From the NCBI GenBank assembly GCA_963811635.1, contig CAWESB010000025.1:3793-67792 (forward strand): 64,000 nucleotides of DNA, given 5' to 3'. The notes under the pieces are model-generated. The model saw nothing but the letters and a program-made list of their open reading frames with translations, made no database searches and had not been told where the DNA came from. A program made the translations under genes and the position numbers. The DNA is from JAIBJN01 sp963811635 (GTDB lineage Bacteria > Actinomycetota > Thermoleophilia > Gaiellales > Gaiellaceae). Of the stretch, positions 1 through 8,617 are shown piece after piece (positions within the stretch are counted from its first letter, which is position 1; each line of letters begins with the position of its first letter).

Positions 1-1
1 C

Positions 2-442
2 GGGCTGGAGAAGGAGGAGCGCACGGGCAACATCTCCTACGAGGCCGACAACCACGACCTCATGGTCCGGATCCGGGCGCGCAAGGTCGCAGGGATCGCC
101 GCCGACATCCCCGAGCTCACGGTCGACCACCAGGAGGGCGCGAACCTGCTCGTCCTCGGCTGGGGCGGCACGCACGGGCCGATCGCGGCCGGCGTGCGCC
201 GCGCCCGCGAGGAGGGCCACAGGGTCGCCCACGCCCACCTCGCGTACCTGAACCCGTTCCCGCGGAACCTGGGCGACATCCTGCGCTCCTACGAGCACGT
301 GCTCGTCCCCGAGATGAACCTCGGCCAGCTGCTCAAGCTCGTCCGCGCCGAGTACCTCGTCGACGCGGTCGGCTACAACCGGGTGCGCGGCGTCCCCTTC
401 ACCTCGGCGGAGCTCGCCGACGCGATCGGACAGCTGGCATGA
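2..442 (+). CDS. korA: 2-oxoacid:ferredoxin oxidoreductase alpha subunit, C-terminal part
   Basis: This is the 3' end of a gene that begins before the window. The reading frame is open from base 2 and ends at a TGA that overlaps the next gene by 4 bases (ATGA). The visible 146 residues look like the C-terminal region of the alpha subunit of 2-oxoglutarate/2-oxoacid:ferredoxin oxidoreductase, with the stretch LVLGWGGTHGPI and, near the end, PEMNLGQLLKLVR, which is typical of KorA-type subunits. In this family the alpha subunit works with a TPP-binding beta subunit to decarboxylate a 2-oxoacid to its acyl-CoA while reducing ferredoxin. The translational coupling to korB supports the assignment. 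Which 2-oxoacid is used cannot be told from this fragment. Confidence 0.9.
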   Translation, partial: GLEKEERTGNISYEADNHDLMVRIRARKVAGIAADIPELTVDHQEGANLLVLGWGGTHGPIAAGVRRAREEGHRVAHAHLAYLNPFPRNLGDILRSYEHVLVPEMNLGQLLKLVRAEYLVDAVGYNRVRGVPFTSAELADAIGQLA

Positions 443-1446
443 CGGAGCTCCCGGTCCTCAACGCGAAGGACTTCAAGTCGGACCAGGAGGTCCGCTGGTG
501 CCCGGGCTGTGGCGACTACGCCATCCTGGCCGCGATGCAAGGGTTCCTCCCGGAGCTCGGCGTCCCGCGCGAGCGGCTCGTCTTCATCTCCGGGATCGGG
601 TGTGCCGCGCGCTTCCCCTACTACGTGAACGCATACGGGCTGCACTCGATCCACGGGCGCGCGGCCGCGATCGCGACGGGGCTCGCGGCCTCGCGGCGCG
701 ACCTCTCGGTCTGGGTCGTCTCGGGCGACGGCGACGCACTCTCGATCGGCGGCAACCACTTCCTGCACGCCCTGCGGCGGAACGTGAACATCACCATCCT
801 CCTCTTCAACAACCAGGTCTACGGGCTGACGAAGGGCCAGTACTCGCCGACCAGCCCGCTCGGCCAGGTGACCGGCCCGACGCCGATGGGCTCCATCGAC
901 TGGCCGCTCAACCCGATCTCGGTCGCGCTCGGGGCGGAGGCGACATTCGTGGCGCGCTCCATCGACACCGACCGCGCGCACATGACCGAGACGCTCCACG
1001 CGGCGAGCGAGCACCGGGGCGCGGCGTTCGTCGAGATCCTCCAGAACTGCAACGTCTACAACGACGGCGCCTTCGACCATGTGCGCGACGAGAAGGACAA
1101 CCGGATCGTGCTCGAGCACGGCGCGCCCATCCGCTTCGGCGCCGAGCGGGAGCAGGGAGTGCAGCTCCGCCCGGACGGCTCCGTCGAGATCGTGGACGTC
1201 GCCGACGTGGGCGAGGAGGCGCTCCTCGTCCACGACGCCCACGCCGAGGGCGCGGCGATCGCCTTCACCCTGGGGCGGCTCGGCTATCCCCTTCCGGGGC
1301 CGCTGCCGATCGGCGTCTTCCGGGACGTCGAGCGCCCGGTGTACGACGAGCTCATGGCCGCGCAGCTCGAAGAGGCCCGCCGCGAGAAGGGCGACGGCGA
1401 CCTCGACGCCTTGCTGCACGCGGGCGACACCTGGCAGATCGCCTGA
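439..1446 (+). CDS. korB: 2-oxoacid:ferredoxin oxidoreductase beta subunit (KorB-like)
   Basis: 335 residues, normal length for KorB. The N-terminal WCPGCGDY motif holds cysteines typical of the cluster-binding beta subunit. The TPP-binding segment SGDGDALSIGGNH, followed by LLFNNQVYGLTKGQ, is the classical GDG...NN thiamine diphosphate/Mg site. The start ATG overlaps the korA stop by 4 bases, so the two subunits are co-translated. The enzyme converts 2-oxoglutarate (or a related 2-oxoacid) plus CoA to acyl-CoA and CO2, passing electrons to ferredoxin in the cytoplasm. Aerobic actinobacteria also carry this enzyme, so it does not by itself indicate anaerobiosis. Confidence 0.93.
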   Translation: MTELPVLNAKDFKSDQEVRWCPGCGDYAILAAMQGFLPELGVPRERLVFISGIGCAARFPYYVNAYGLHSIHGRAAAIATGLAASRRDLSVWVVSGDGDALSIGGNHFLHALRRNVNITILLFNNQVYGLTKGQYSPTSPLGQVTGPTPMGSIDWPLNPISVALGAEATFVARSIDTDRAHMTETLHAASEHRGAAFVEILQNCNVYNDGAFDHVRDEKDNRIVLEHGAPIRFGAEREQGVQLRPDGSVEIVDVADVGEEALLVHDAHAEGAAIAFTLGRLGYPLPGPLPIGVFRDVERPVYDELMAAQLEEARREKGDGDLDALLHAGDTWQIA

Positions 1447-1491
1447 CGCTCGCTTTCCAAGCGGGTCCGCGGCATCTACAATTCGGCCGCC

Positions 1492-2209
1492 GTGGAAGGT
1501 CGGGCACCGCTTTCGACGTCGCTTCGCGTCGCGATCGCCGCAACCGCGATCGCGCTGATTGCGCTGGCGGTCGCGCCCCCGGCGGCGGCGAGGACCGCGC
1601 CGTCGCGCGCCGACGCCACGGTCGCATCGAGCCTGGCCGAGCAGGCCGGCCTGCAGCCGCCAGGGCGTGCTGGCGCTGCAGCGGAGGCTCGCCGCGCTCG
1701 GCTACCTCTCCGAGAACGGCATCGACGGCTGCTACGGCCCGCAGACCTACTCGGCCGTGATCGCCTTCCAGAAGTGGGAGCTGCTCCCCCGGGACGGCAT
1801 CGCCGGACCGGTGACCCGTTCGGCGCTCGGCACGGCGAAGCGGCCCACGCCACGAACGGCGGGGACGGGCGCGTGGGTCGAGATCCTCCTCGACCGTCAG
1901 GTGCTGCTCCTCATCCGCGCCGGCCGAGTCGAGCGGGTCAGCCACGTGTCGACCGGGCGCAAGGGGTTCGCGACGCCGCGGGGCAAGTACGCGGTGCGGC
2001 TGAAGATGCGCCGGTCCTGGTCGAAGCAGTACAAGGTCTGGCTCCCGTGGGCGAGCTACTTCGTGCGCGGGATCGCCATCCACCAGTCGGACGTCGTGCC
2101 CGTCCGGCCGGTCTCGCACGGATGCGTGCGCGTGACCCGCTATGACGCCGCCTGGCTCTACCGGCGGACGCCGGTGGGCATGCGCGTCCGGGTCATCGCG
2201 CGCACCTGA
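1492..2209 (+). CDS. Exported L,D-transpeptidase with peptidoglycan-binding domain (frame-shifted)
   Basis: The gene is split over two frames. The GTG start at 1492 gives an N-terminal hydrophobic signal segment (residues about 10-32, ending APPAAA). The frame then moves by one base near 1660-1672, and the second frame encodes a peptidoglycan-binding repeat (GVLALQRRLAALGYL, with GCYGPQTYSAVIAFQ) followed by a YkuD-type catalytic domain. The catalytic signature is IHQS...SHGCVRV, with the active-site Cys in SHGCVR. Removing one base gives an uninterrupted 238-aa protein of ordinary family length. These enzymes make 3-3 cross-links in peptidoglycan outside the membrane. The shift is more likely a sequence error than decay, because all catalytic residues remain. 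Confidence 0.8.
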
Positions 2210-2237
2210 GCCGAGGCACGACGCGACTGCGGGTCAC

Positions 2238-2254
2238 CTTTAGTGGCACTAAAG
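2238..2254. promoter_or_regulatory. Palindromic operator candidate upstream of the XRE-cupin regulator
   Basis: Bases 2239-2253 form a perfect inverted repeat, TTTAGTG-G-CACTAAA, extended by one C:G pair on each side. It lies 62 bases upstream of the GTG start of the regulator at 2317, in an AT-richer pocket of an otherwise GC-rich region. HTH_3-cupin regulators commonly control their own gene from such short palindromes, so autoregulation is a reasonable inference. The stretch does not resemble a terminator, because no T-run follows. Confidence 0.5.
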
Positions 2255-2316
2255 TGGAGCGCCACGGCTGTCAACCAGGGCGCTAGGCTTGGCCCCTGTC
2301 CTCGAAGCTGGCCACC

Positions 2317-2886
2317 GTGACCCCGATCGGCGAGCGCCTTCGCGGCCTTCGCCACGAACGGGGCATGACCATGGCGGCCCTGGCCAAGGCAACCGGCCTG
2401 ACCAGCGGCTTCCTCAGCCAGCTGGAGCGCGACCTGACCTCGGTCTCGCTCTCCTCGCTGGCCCGGATCTGCGCCGCGCTCGACGTTCGCTTCGGCGACG
2501 TGCTCGACGACGCCCCGACCGGTGCCGTGATCCGGCGTGAGGACGCCAAGGTCTGGACCGCGGTGGGAGCCCACGAGGACGTGCTCCTCAGCTCCCGCGA
2601 CGAGCACCGCTTCCATTTGATGGAGTCGCGGATCCCGCCGAGCGCCGGGGCAGGCGACGAGCTCTACACCTTCCCGGCCGACGTCGAGCTCGTCTACGTC
2701 CTCGCCGGGACTCTCGAGCTCCGGGTCAGCGGCAGGCTCTTCCGGGTCGACTCGGGCGACACCGTGACCTACTCGCCCCGCGAGCCGCACACGTGGCGGA
2801 ACCCGTCGGAGGACGACGAGGCCGTCGTCCTCTGGTTCTCGGTCCCGAACCCGCACTCATCCGGGCGCGACGACGAGCCCGTCTAG
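2317..2886 (+). CDS. XRE-family transcriptional regulator with C-terminal cupin domain
   Basis: 189 residues, starting at GTG. An HTH_3/XRE domain occupies residues 1-60 (GERLRGLRHERGMTMAALAK, then TSGFLSQLERD). A cupin_2 domain occupies about residues 100-180 (PADVELVYVLAGTLELRVSG, then VTYSPREPHTWRNPS), which probably binds a small ligand or metal. Regulators of this build control amine, amino acid or sulfur metabolism, or detoxification genes; the target here is unknown. The 15-bp palindrome at 2239-2253 is its best operator candidate. The 3' end overlaps the convergent membrane protein gene by 30 bases. Confidence 0.88.
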   Translation: MTPIGERLRGLRHERGMTMAALAKATGLTSGFLSQLERDLTSVSLSSLARICAALDVRFGDVLDDAPTGAVIRREDAKVWTAVGAHEDVLLSSRDEHRFHLMESRIPPSAGAGDELYTFPADVELVYVLAGTLELRVSGRLFRVDSGDTVTYSPREPHTWRNPSEDDEAVVLWFSVPNPHSSGRDDEPV

Positions 2887-4842
2887 CCGCAGCCCTTCGG
2901 GCGGGGCGGTGGGGAGGAGCTCGGGGACCTCGAGGACGACCGCGTGCCAGCGCTCGCCCTCCAGCTGGGCGGCGAGCGTCGCCCTGTCGGCCACGACCGA
3001 GCGGTCGACGATCTCCCCGTCGACCCAGAGCGTCGCCGGGGTCTCCGCGATCGCGCTCACCGCGAGGCGGAGCGCGCCCGTGCCGTAGATCCAGAACGGC
3101 GCCTGGCGCTCGTCCATCACCTTGCCGTTCCAGCCCTCGCAGAAGAGCGGCGTTGCCCGGTCGGGCTCCGGGACGGGGGCGCCGAGGCCGCCGTCGGCTG
3201 AGCGGGTGAAAAGGGTCACCTGCCCGCCGCGGGCCGCGGGCGAGAAGCGGTGCTCGAGGAGGCCCTGCCAGCCGAACCAGGCGCCGGGAACTTCCCCCTG
3301 CGCGTACATGCCCGCGTGGAAGGTGACGTAGCGAATCCCGATCTCCCTCAGCGTCAGCTCGTCGCCGGGGAGCCACACCCCGCAGGAGAGGCGGTTGCGC
3401 AGGAAGTAGAAGTCGTACGGCGCACGTGGGACGAGCGTGGAGTACCCGCCCGGGCGCTCCCGCGCTCCCTGGAGCTGGTAGTAGTCGTAGACGCTGCCGT
3501 AGTGGATGCCGGGCTCGAACAGCGGGAGCTCCAGCACCCGACCTGAGGGCTCGTCGCGCAACGCCGCGTAGGCCTTGTTCCCCGGGTCGTCCGCGGCGGC
3601 CCCGAGCGGGAAGACGAGCAGGTCGGCGGCGACCAGCGCGAGCAGCGCCGCGGCGGCCCAGGCACCGCGGCGTCCCGACGCGGCGAGGATGCGCGCGACC
3701 GCCACCGCCGCGAGCGCGGCGAGCGCGAGGTCGGCGATCGGCATCAGCCGCCCGGGCACGCGGGGGAAGCGCAGCGGAGGGAATACGTCCCAGAGCCACC
3801 CGTAGAGCGGCAGGTGCGTCCCGAGCGCAAGCACGAGCGGCGCCACTGCCGCCGTCGCGAGAAGGATCGAGAGCCCGCGCTGCCGCTGCTGCCACAGGAA
3901 GACGGCGCCGGCCGCCGCGAGCACGGGCAGGAGCCAGCCGACGTAGACGAAGCGCTCGGGCTCGGCCGGGAGCCAGCGGCTGACGAGATCGGCCCAGCCC
4001 GCCGAGAACTCGCCGACCTCCTGAAGCGACCGCCCCTGACTCTCGGCCGAGTCCCGCACGATCGTCAGGTGGATCGCGAGCCCCGTGCCGACTGCCGCGA
4101 GGAGTCCCGCCGCCGTCCAGGCCCCCGCCACCGGCGCCGGGCGGACTGCCATGTACACGGCCACGAACGGAATCGCACCGAGCGCCAGGTGCAGCTGGCC
4201 CGAGAGCGGGATCGAGACGAGGGCGACGGCGGCCAGCGCGCCCCACACGTTCGCGGCCCGCCCGCGCTCGGCCGCGCGGGAGCGCTCGTAGGCGAAGAGC
4301 GCGAGGGGAAGGAGGACGGCGATCCAGCCGAGAAGGTGGGTGCCGCTCTGGCTGAGCCGGTACGGGGCGACGGCGAACGCCAGGCCGCCGATCGCAGCAG
4401 CGGCGGGCGGCATTTCCAGCAGGCGCAGCCAGCCGTAGGTGAGGAGCCCGGCCGCCACGATGGTCGCGAACAGGAGCACGTTCCACGCGACGACCGGGCT
4501 GAACGCGGCGTCGAGCGGCCAGAAGGCGAAGCCGAAGGGCCAGCCGGCGAGGACGACCTGCGGGTCGACGAGCGGCTGGAAGCTGTAGGGGTCGATCCAG
4601 GGCGACGCGCCCCGCCCGAGCTGGTGGCCCACGAGCCAGAAGCGGTAGACCGCCTGCAGGTGGTCGCCCGCGAGCGGCTCCCCGTCCCCGTCGCCGCCGT
4701 CCGCGATGAAGTCGCTCCAGAAGGAGAGGCTCGCCGGGAGCGTGGCGACGAACGCCGCGCCGAGGTAGAGCGCTACGAGAGCGAGCGCGCGGCTTCGACG
4801 AGCATGTCGAAGTCGGATACCTCGGAAGCGCCGTACCGCCAT
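2857..4842 (-). CDS. Large multi-pass membrane protein, GT-C/YfhO-like
   Basis: 661 residues with about 11-12 hydrophobic segments in the first 450 residues and a soluble, probably extracytoplasmic, C-terminal region. The first loop contains GDHLQAVYRFWLVGHQL and PWIDPYSFQPLVDPQ, the kind of acidic, aromatic-rich first external loop seen in GT-C-fold glycosyltransferases and YfhO-type proteins. It is therefore probably involved in lipid-linked sugar transfer at the cell envelope, but no specific acceptor can be named. The start overlaps the upstream peroxiredoxin gene by 70 bases and no better downstream start is evident, so the N-terminus is uncertain. It appears to be the last gene of a GCS2-peroxiredoxin-membrane protein run. 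Confidence 0.7.
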   Translation of the reverse strand: MAVRRFRGIRLRHARRSRALALVALYLGAAFVATLPASLSFWSDFIADGGDGDGEPLAGDHLQAVYRFWLVGHQLGRGASPWIDPYSFQPLVDPQVVLAGWPFGFAFWPLDAAFSPVVAWNVLLFATIVAAGLLTYGWLRLLEMPPAAAAIGGLAFAVAPYRLSQSGTHLLGWIAVLLPLALFAYERSRAAERGRAANVWGALAAVALVSIPLSGQLHLALGAIPFVAVYMAVRPAPVAGAWTAAGLLAAVGTGLAIHLTIVRDSAESQGRSLQEVGEFSAGWADLVSRWLPAEPERFVYVGWLLPVLAAAGAVFLWQQRQRGLSILLATAAVAPLVLALGTHLPLYGWLWDVFPPLRFPRVPGRLMPIADLALAALAAVAVARILAASGRRGAWAAAALLALVAADLLVFPLGAAADDPGNKAYAALRDEPSGRVLELPLFEPGIHYGSVYDYYQLQGARERPGGYSTLVPRAPYDFYFLRNRLSCGVWLPGDELTLREIGIRYVTFHAGMYAQGEVPGAWFGWQGLLEHRFSPAARGGQVTLFTRSADGGLGAPVPEPDRATPLFCEGWNGKVMDERQAPFWIYGTGALRLAVSAIAETPATLWVDGEIVDRSVVADRATLAAQLEGERWHAVVLEVPELLPTAPPEGLRLDGLVVAPG

Positions 4843-5234
4843 GCGCCGCGGATGATGCCGTTTCCGTCCACCACGAAGGCGGCTCGTCGCGCCACGTCGG
4901 GCAGTCCGCGGAACTCCTGGGTGATGCCGAGCGCCCGCACCGCGTCCCCCGTCCAGTCCGACAGGAGGGGTACCTCGATGTCGAGCGCCTGTGTCCAGGC
5001 GACGTGCGACCAGGGGCTGTCGCGGGAGATCCCGTAGGGGGCGACGCCGGTAGCCAGCAGCTCGTCGCGGCGCGCGTTCAGCTCCGAGAGCTCGTTCGTG
5101 CAGGTGCTGGACCAGTCGAACAGGTACGAGAGAAGCAGGTACGGCGACTCGGCGGCGAGCTCGCCCAGGCCGACCGTCTCGGACGTCGAGCGCCAGACCT
5201 GGACGTCCGGGACCGCGTCGCCGACGTCGATCAC
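4773..5234 (-). CDS. Peroxiredoxin, AhpC/TSA family
   Basis: 153 residues starting at a GTG that overlaps the stop of the upstream ligase gene (GTGA). The thioredoxin-fold segment LLSYLFDWSSTCTNELSEL carries the peroxidatic Cys in the expected T-x-C position, with the second half ending FVVDGNGIIRGAWRYG. Only this one cysteine is visible, so the protein would be a 1-Cys enzyme or use an external resolving thiol. It reduces peroxides with electrons from a low-molecular-weight thiol or thioredoxin. Coupling to a glutamate-cysteine-ligase-like gene suggests a shared role in thiol-based redox defence (inference). Confidence 0.85.
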   Translation of the reverse strand: MIDVGDAVPDVQVWRSTSETVGLGELAAESPYLLLSYLFDWSSTCTNELSELNARRDELLATGVAPYGISRDSPWSHVAWTQALDIEVPLLSDWTGDAVRALGITQEFRGLPDVARRAAFVVDGNGIIRGAWRYGASEVSDFDMLVEAARSLS

Positions 5235-6439
5235 GCGCTCACCGTGACGCCCGCCTCGGTCGCATCGGAGATCTCGCGGGTGACCTCGACGATGTCCCGG
5301 TTGGCGTTGAAGATCCGCAGCTGGCGATCCGAGCCGTTGCCGCGGCTGAGGATGTCGCGGATCCCCTCGAGCTCGCGGTCGGAGCCGAGCTCGCGGGCGT
5401 GCGGCTCGATGTCGCGGAGGGTGCGCCGGATCAGCTGCGCGACCGGGACGCGGTTTCGCCGCCCGGTGACGAGGTCCATGACCGGAGCCTCGAGGCCGTA
5501 GCGCGCGCCGAGCCACTTGTTCTCCGTCACGAGGATGCGGTGGTAGCTGGGCAGCTCCTTGCCCGCGTCGTAGAGCTCGGAGTAGTGCTTGACGAGCCCC
5601 TGGACGTACGCCGTGATCGCGACGGTCTCCTCGACCCGGGTGACGGCGTCCATGACCCGCACCTCGACGGTGCCGAAGCGGGGGTGCGGCCGGATGTCCC
5701 ACCAGATGTGCGTGTAGTCCGCGATGCAGCCCGTCTTCTCGAGCTGGCCGACCACCTCCGCGTAGTCCTCGTAGCCACTGAAGCGCGGCGGCGGCCCGGA
5801 GCGCGGGAACGCCGCGAAAACCATCTGGCGGCTCGACGAGAGCCCGGTCGGCTCCCCGCGCCAGAACGGGGAGCTCGCCGACAGCGCCAGCAGCTCGCAC
5901 AGGTGGACGAGGAGCGCGCTGATCACGTGGACGGCCTTGTCGGCGTCGTCGACGGCCACGTGGATGTGGCAGCCGAAGATCAGCTCGCGGCGGGCGACGT
6001 ACTGCAGCTGGTCGACGAGGTTCCGATAGCGGTCGCGGGCGGTGATCCGCTGGCGCTCGAAGAGGCTGAACGGATGGGTGCCCGCCGAGCCGACCCGAAG
6101 GTTCTGGCTGTGCGCCGCCTGGGTGACGTGGCTCCGCAGCCGGCGCAGCTCGCGGTCGATGTCGGTCGCCGTCTTGCACACCGGCGTCGAGATCTCGAGC
6201 ACCGACTGCATCAGCTCCGGGCCGATCAGCTCGTCGAACTCGCCGTTCATTGCGGCCGTCAGGACCGTGTCGACGTGCTGGACGAGGTCGAGCGTCTCCG
6301 GATCGAGCAGCATGTACTCCTCCTCGACCCCGAGCGTGAACGGCTCCGACGCTCCGAAGCGGTGGTCGAGCACGCTCCCTCCCTCGGCGAAGCCCTTGCC
6401 CGTGATCGACGCGGGGTAGATCTGCTTCATGGGAGGCAC
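5231..6439 (-). CDS. Carboxylate-amine ligase, glutamate-cysteine ligase type 2 (YbdK-like)
   Basis: 402 residues, typical for the GCS2/YbdK family. The ATP/substrate motif GVEEEYMLLDPET is at about residues 36-48; further conserved parts are SAGTHPFSLFE, GCHIHVAVDD and VEVRVMDAVTRVEE. The family joins a carboxylate to an amine at ATP cost; some members have weak gamma-glutamylcysteine synthetase activity and the true substrate is often unknown. The most distant start is a GTG; an ATG three codons downstream (MKQIYPAS) is equally possible. It is the first gene of the run with the peroxiredoxin. Confidence 0.88.
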   Translation of the reverse strand: MPPMKQIYPASITGKGFAEGGSVLDHRFGASEPFTLGVEEEYMLLDPETLDLVQHVDTVLTAAMNGEFDELIGPELMQSVLEISTPVCKTATDIDRELRRLRSHVTQAAHSQNLRVGSAGTHPFSLFERQRITARDRYRNLVDQLQYVARRELIFGCHIHVAVDDADKAVHVISALLVHLCELLALSASSPFWRGEPTGLSSSRQMVFAAFPRSGPPPRFSGYEDYAEVVGQLEKTGCIADYTHIWWDIRPHPRFGTVEVRVMDAVTRVEETVAITAYVQGLVKHYSELYDAGKELPSYHRILVTENKWLGARYGLEAPVMDLVTGRRNRVPVAQLIRRTLRDIEPHARELGSDRELEGIRDILSRGNGSDRQLRIFNANRDIVEVTREISDATEAGVTVSA

Positions 6440-6853
6440 GAACTCTACTCGGCGGCGCCGGGAAGAAGACAGGGTCGGACCCCGTCTCGTTGGTGACCGC
6501 TCGACGGTTTCCGGAAGGAGGGAGCATGCGGCGCAGGCTCAGGGCACGGGTTCTCAGGCGGCTCGTCCTCGGCGCGAGCGTGCGGTTCCTCGTTCGGGAT
6601 CCTGTTCAGGCGGACCCGAGCCCCGGCTGCGGCGCCTCGTGCCGGCGGCGGTCTGGCGACGACCGCTGTCGAAGCCAAGGGCGTCGGTCCGACGCAGACG
6701 CCGGTTGGCGCGGGCGGTGCACTCAGGCTTGCGCCGTTCGCTGCCTAGGGCCGCGCGTCCGGCGCGGTACCCCGAGCACCCCGGCGGCCGCCTGACGGCC
6801 GTCGAAGGCGGCGGGCCCTCCGGGGCCCGCCTGCCGTTTGCGAGGATGGTGGC
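6440..6853. other. Gene-poor stretch ending in a hairpin
   Basis: No convincing gene is seen in these 414 bases. A plus-strand ATG at 6525 has a good Shine-Dalgarno (GGAAGGAGGG), but the product is a low-complexity, Arg-rich peptide; the frame offset by two is Gly/Ala-rich and ends at TAG near 6747. One of these may be a small or damaged exported protein. A perfect hairpin at 6810-6831 follows and would terminate any such plus-strand transcript. Confidence 0.4.
6810..6831 (+). terminator. GC-rich hairpin, possible terminator
   Basis: GGCGGGCCC pairs perfectly with GGGCCCGCC around a TCCG loop. It is followed by TGCCGTTTGCG, only a weak T-tract. It lies 22 bases before the ATG of the DUF192 gene, so it could end an upstream transcript or shape the 5' leader of that gene. 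Confidence 0.45.
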
Positions 6854-7396
6854 ATGCACCGGCTCGCGCTCCTCGGCATCTTCCTCGTCCTTGCCCTCGC
6901 CGCATGCGGCGGAGACGACGACGAGGCGACGCCTCCGACGACGACCGTCTCGGGCTCCGCCTCCACCGAGGAGGCTCCACCGGCCACCAGCGAGGAGGAG
7001 GCGACCACGGAGGAAGCGCCGAGCGGCCCGGTCCTCGTGATCGAGACCGCTACCGGCGAGTTCGAGGTGCCGGTCGAGGTCGCCGACACGCAGGAGGAGC
7101 GCGAGGTCGGCCTGATGAACCGGGAGTCCTTGCCGGCCGACGCCGGGATGATCTTTCTCTTCGACGACGACAACGTCGGCGGGTTCTGGATGAAGGACAC
7201 TCTCATCCCGCTCTCCATCGCCTTCGCCGACGCCGACGGGACGATCCTCAGCATCCTCGACATGGACCCGTGCGAGGCGGACCCGTGCGAGATCTACGAT
7301 CCGGGTGTGCCCTACCGCAGCGCGCTCGAGGTCAACCAGGGCGCCTTCGACGACTGGGGCGTCCGGGTCGGCGACACGTTCAGTCTGCAGTCGTGA
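6854..7396 (+). CDS. DUF192-domain lipoprotein
   Basis: 180 residues. A lipoprotein signal peptide (hydrophobic residues 3-17, lipobox LAAC, Cys18) is followed by an acidic, Thr/Glu-rich linker and then a DUF192 domain: VEVADTQEEREVGLMNRESL, GMIFLFDDD, GFWMKDTLIPLSIAFAD. DUF192 proteins are small secreted or membrane-anchored proteins of unsettled function. The last 17 bases overlap the convergent RidA gene. Confidence 0.88.
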   Translation: MHRLALLGIFLVLALAACGGDDDEATPPTTTVSGSASTEEAPPATSEEEATTEEAPSGPVLVIETATGEFEVPVEVADTQEEREVGLMNRESLPADAGMIFLFDDDNVGGFWMKDTLIPLSIAFADADGTILSILDMDPCEADPCEIYDPGVPYRSALEVNQGAFDDWGVRVGDTFSLQS

Positions 7397-7772
7397 CTAC
7401 CGCTTCGGCCTCGATCTCGAGCAGCCAGCGGGGATCGAGGAGCGCGGCCACGACCACCGTGGTGTTCGCGGGACGGATCTCCGAGAACGCCTCGCCGTGC
7501 GCCTTTGCGAATCCGTCGAAGGCGGACGCGTCCGTCAGGTAGACGCGAGTGCGGACGACGTCCTCGAGCGACGCGCCCGCGTCGGTCAGCGCCTGGCCGA
7601 CGACCTCGAGACACCGGCGAGCCTGGCCGTAGGCGTCCGCCGGCGGATCGGAGCCGTCCGCCATGATCGGCGCCGAGCCGGCCACGAAGATCCTGTCGCC
7701 CACGCGCACCGCGCGCGAGTAGCCGACGACGGGCTCGTACGGAGACCCGGAGGAGACGATCTGGCGCTCCAC
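7380..7772 (-). CDS. RidA/YjgF-family protein
   Basis: 130 residues starting at GTG 7772 (product begins VERQIVSSGSPYEP). The fold signature is clear: SRAVRVGDRIFVAGSAP, a middle segment DAYGQARRCLEVVGQAL, and the C-terminal VRTRVYLTD. RidA proteins hydrolyse reactive enamine/imine intermediates from PLP enzymes; this one is a divergent RidA-like member. A longer in-frame extension upstream would run into the divergent serine hydrolase gene and is not credible. Only 22 bases separate the two divergent starts, so their promoters must overlap. Confidence 0.85.
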   Translation of the reverse strand: MERQIVSSGSPYEPVVGYSRAVRVGDRIFVAGSAPIMADGSDPPADAYGQARRCLEVVGQALTDAGASLEDVVRTRVYLTDASAFDGFAKAHGEAFSEIRPANTTVVVAALLDPRWLLEIEAEAVVTTAD

Positions 7773-7794
7773 GTCCCGACTAGTATCGCCGACC

Positions 7795-8613
7795 GTGGAG
7801 GCGCTGGAGCAGATCGATTCCTGGCCGGCCGCGACGGCGGCCGTCGCCGTCGTTCGGGCCGAGGGAGTGGTCGCCGAGCGGGGGCCCGCCGACGCCGCCT
7901 TCCGCTGGGCCTCGGTGACCAAGCTCTTCACCGCCTACGCCTCGCTGATCGCTGCGGAGGAAGGCGTCCTCGACCTCGACGAGCCGGCCGGACCGACCCG
8001 CTCGACCGTGCGCCACCTGCTCGCACACGCCTCGGGGATGCCATTCGAGGGGACGGCGCCGATCGCCAGTCCCGGCGAGCGCCGCATCTACTCGAACTCG
8101 GGCTTCGACCTGCTGGCGGACCGGCTCGCCGAGCGCGCGGAGATGCCCTTCGCGGAGTATCTGCAGGCGTCGGTCCTCGACCCGCTCGGGCTTGTCGGCA
8201 CCGAGCTGCAGGGGCGCCCGTCGGAGGGCCTGCGCGGAACGCTCGCCAACCTGGCGGCATTCGGCCGCGAGCTCCTCGCGCCGTCCTTGGTCGCTCCGGA
8301 GACCCTGGGGGAGGCGACGGACGTCGTCTTTCCCGGCCTCGTCGGCGTTCTCCCGGGGCTCGGCCGGCAGGAGCCGAACGACTGGGGGCTCGGCTTCGAG
8401 CTCAAGGACGCCAAGCGCCCGCACTGGACCGGATCGGCCAACTCGCCCCGGACGTTCGGCCACTTCGGCGGCGCCGGGACCTTCCTCTGGGTCGACCCGG
8501 ACGCACGCGTCGCGTGCGCCTGCCTCACCGACCTCGAGTTCGGCGAGTGGGCGCAGGAGGCGTGGCCGCCGCTGGCGGATGCGATCCTCGCCGAGCATTC
8601 AGCGCTACCCTGA
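7795..8613 (+). CDS. Beta-lactamase-family serine hydrolase (class C-like/esterase)
   Basis: 272 residues with the three family motifs in order: SVTK (S-x-x-K, nucleophile Ser about residue 42), YSNSG (Y-x-N), and HFGGAG (H-x-G, replacing KTG). The protein is shorter than true class C enzymes and has no clear signal peptide, so it is more likely a cytoplasmic esterase or peptidase than an antibiotic resistance enzyme. It starts at GTG, divergent to the RidA gene, and is followed after 4 bases by a small membrane protein gene. Confidence 0.85.
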   Translation: MEALEQIDSWPAATAAVAVVRAEGVVAERGPADAAFRWASVTKLFTAYASLIAAEEGVLDLDEPAGPTRSTVRHLLAHASGMPFEGTAPIASPGERRIYSNSGFDLLADRLAERAEMPFAEYLQASVLDPLGLVGTELQGRPSEGLRGTLANLAAFGRELLAPSLVAPETLGEATDVVFPGLVGVLPGLGRQEPNDWGLGFELKDAKRPHWTGSANSPRTFGHFGGAGTFLWVDPDARVACACLTDLEFGEWAQEAWPPLADAILAEHSALP

Positions 8614-8617
8614 GAAC

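Noticed and set aside
6525..6747. Small plus-strand gene after a good Shine-Dalgarno
   Set aside because: The product is Arg-rich low complexity and the better-looking frame has no start codon; kept only as a gene-poor region.
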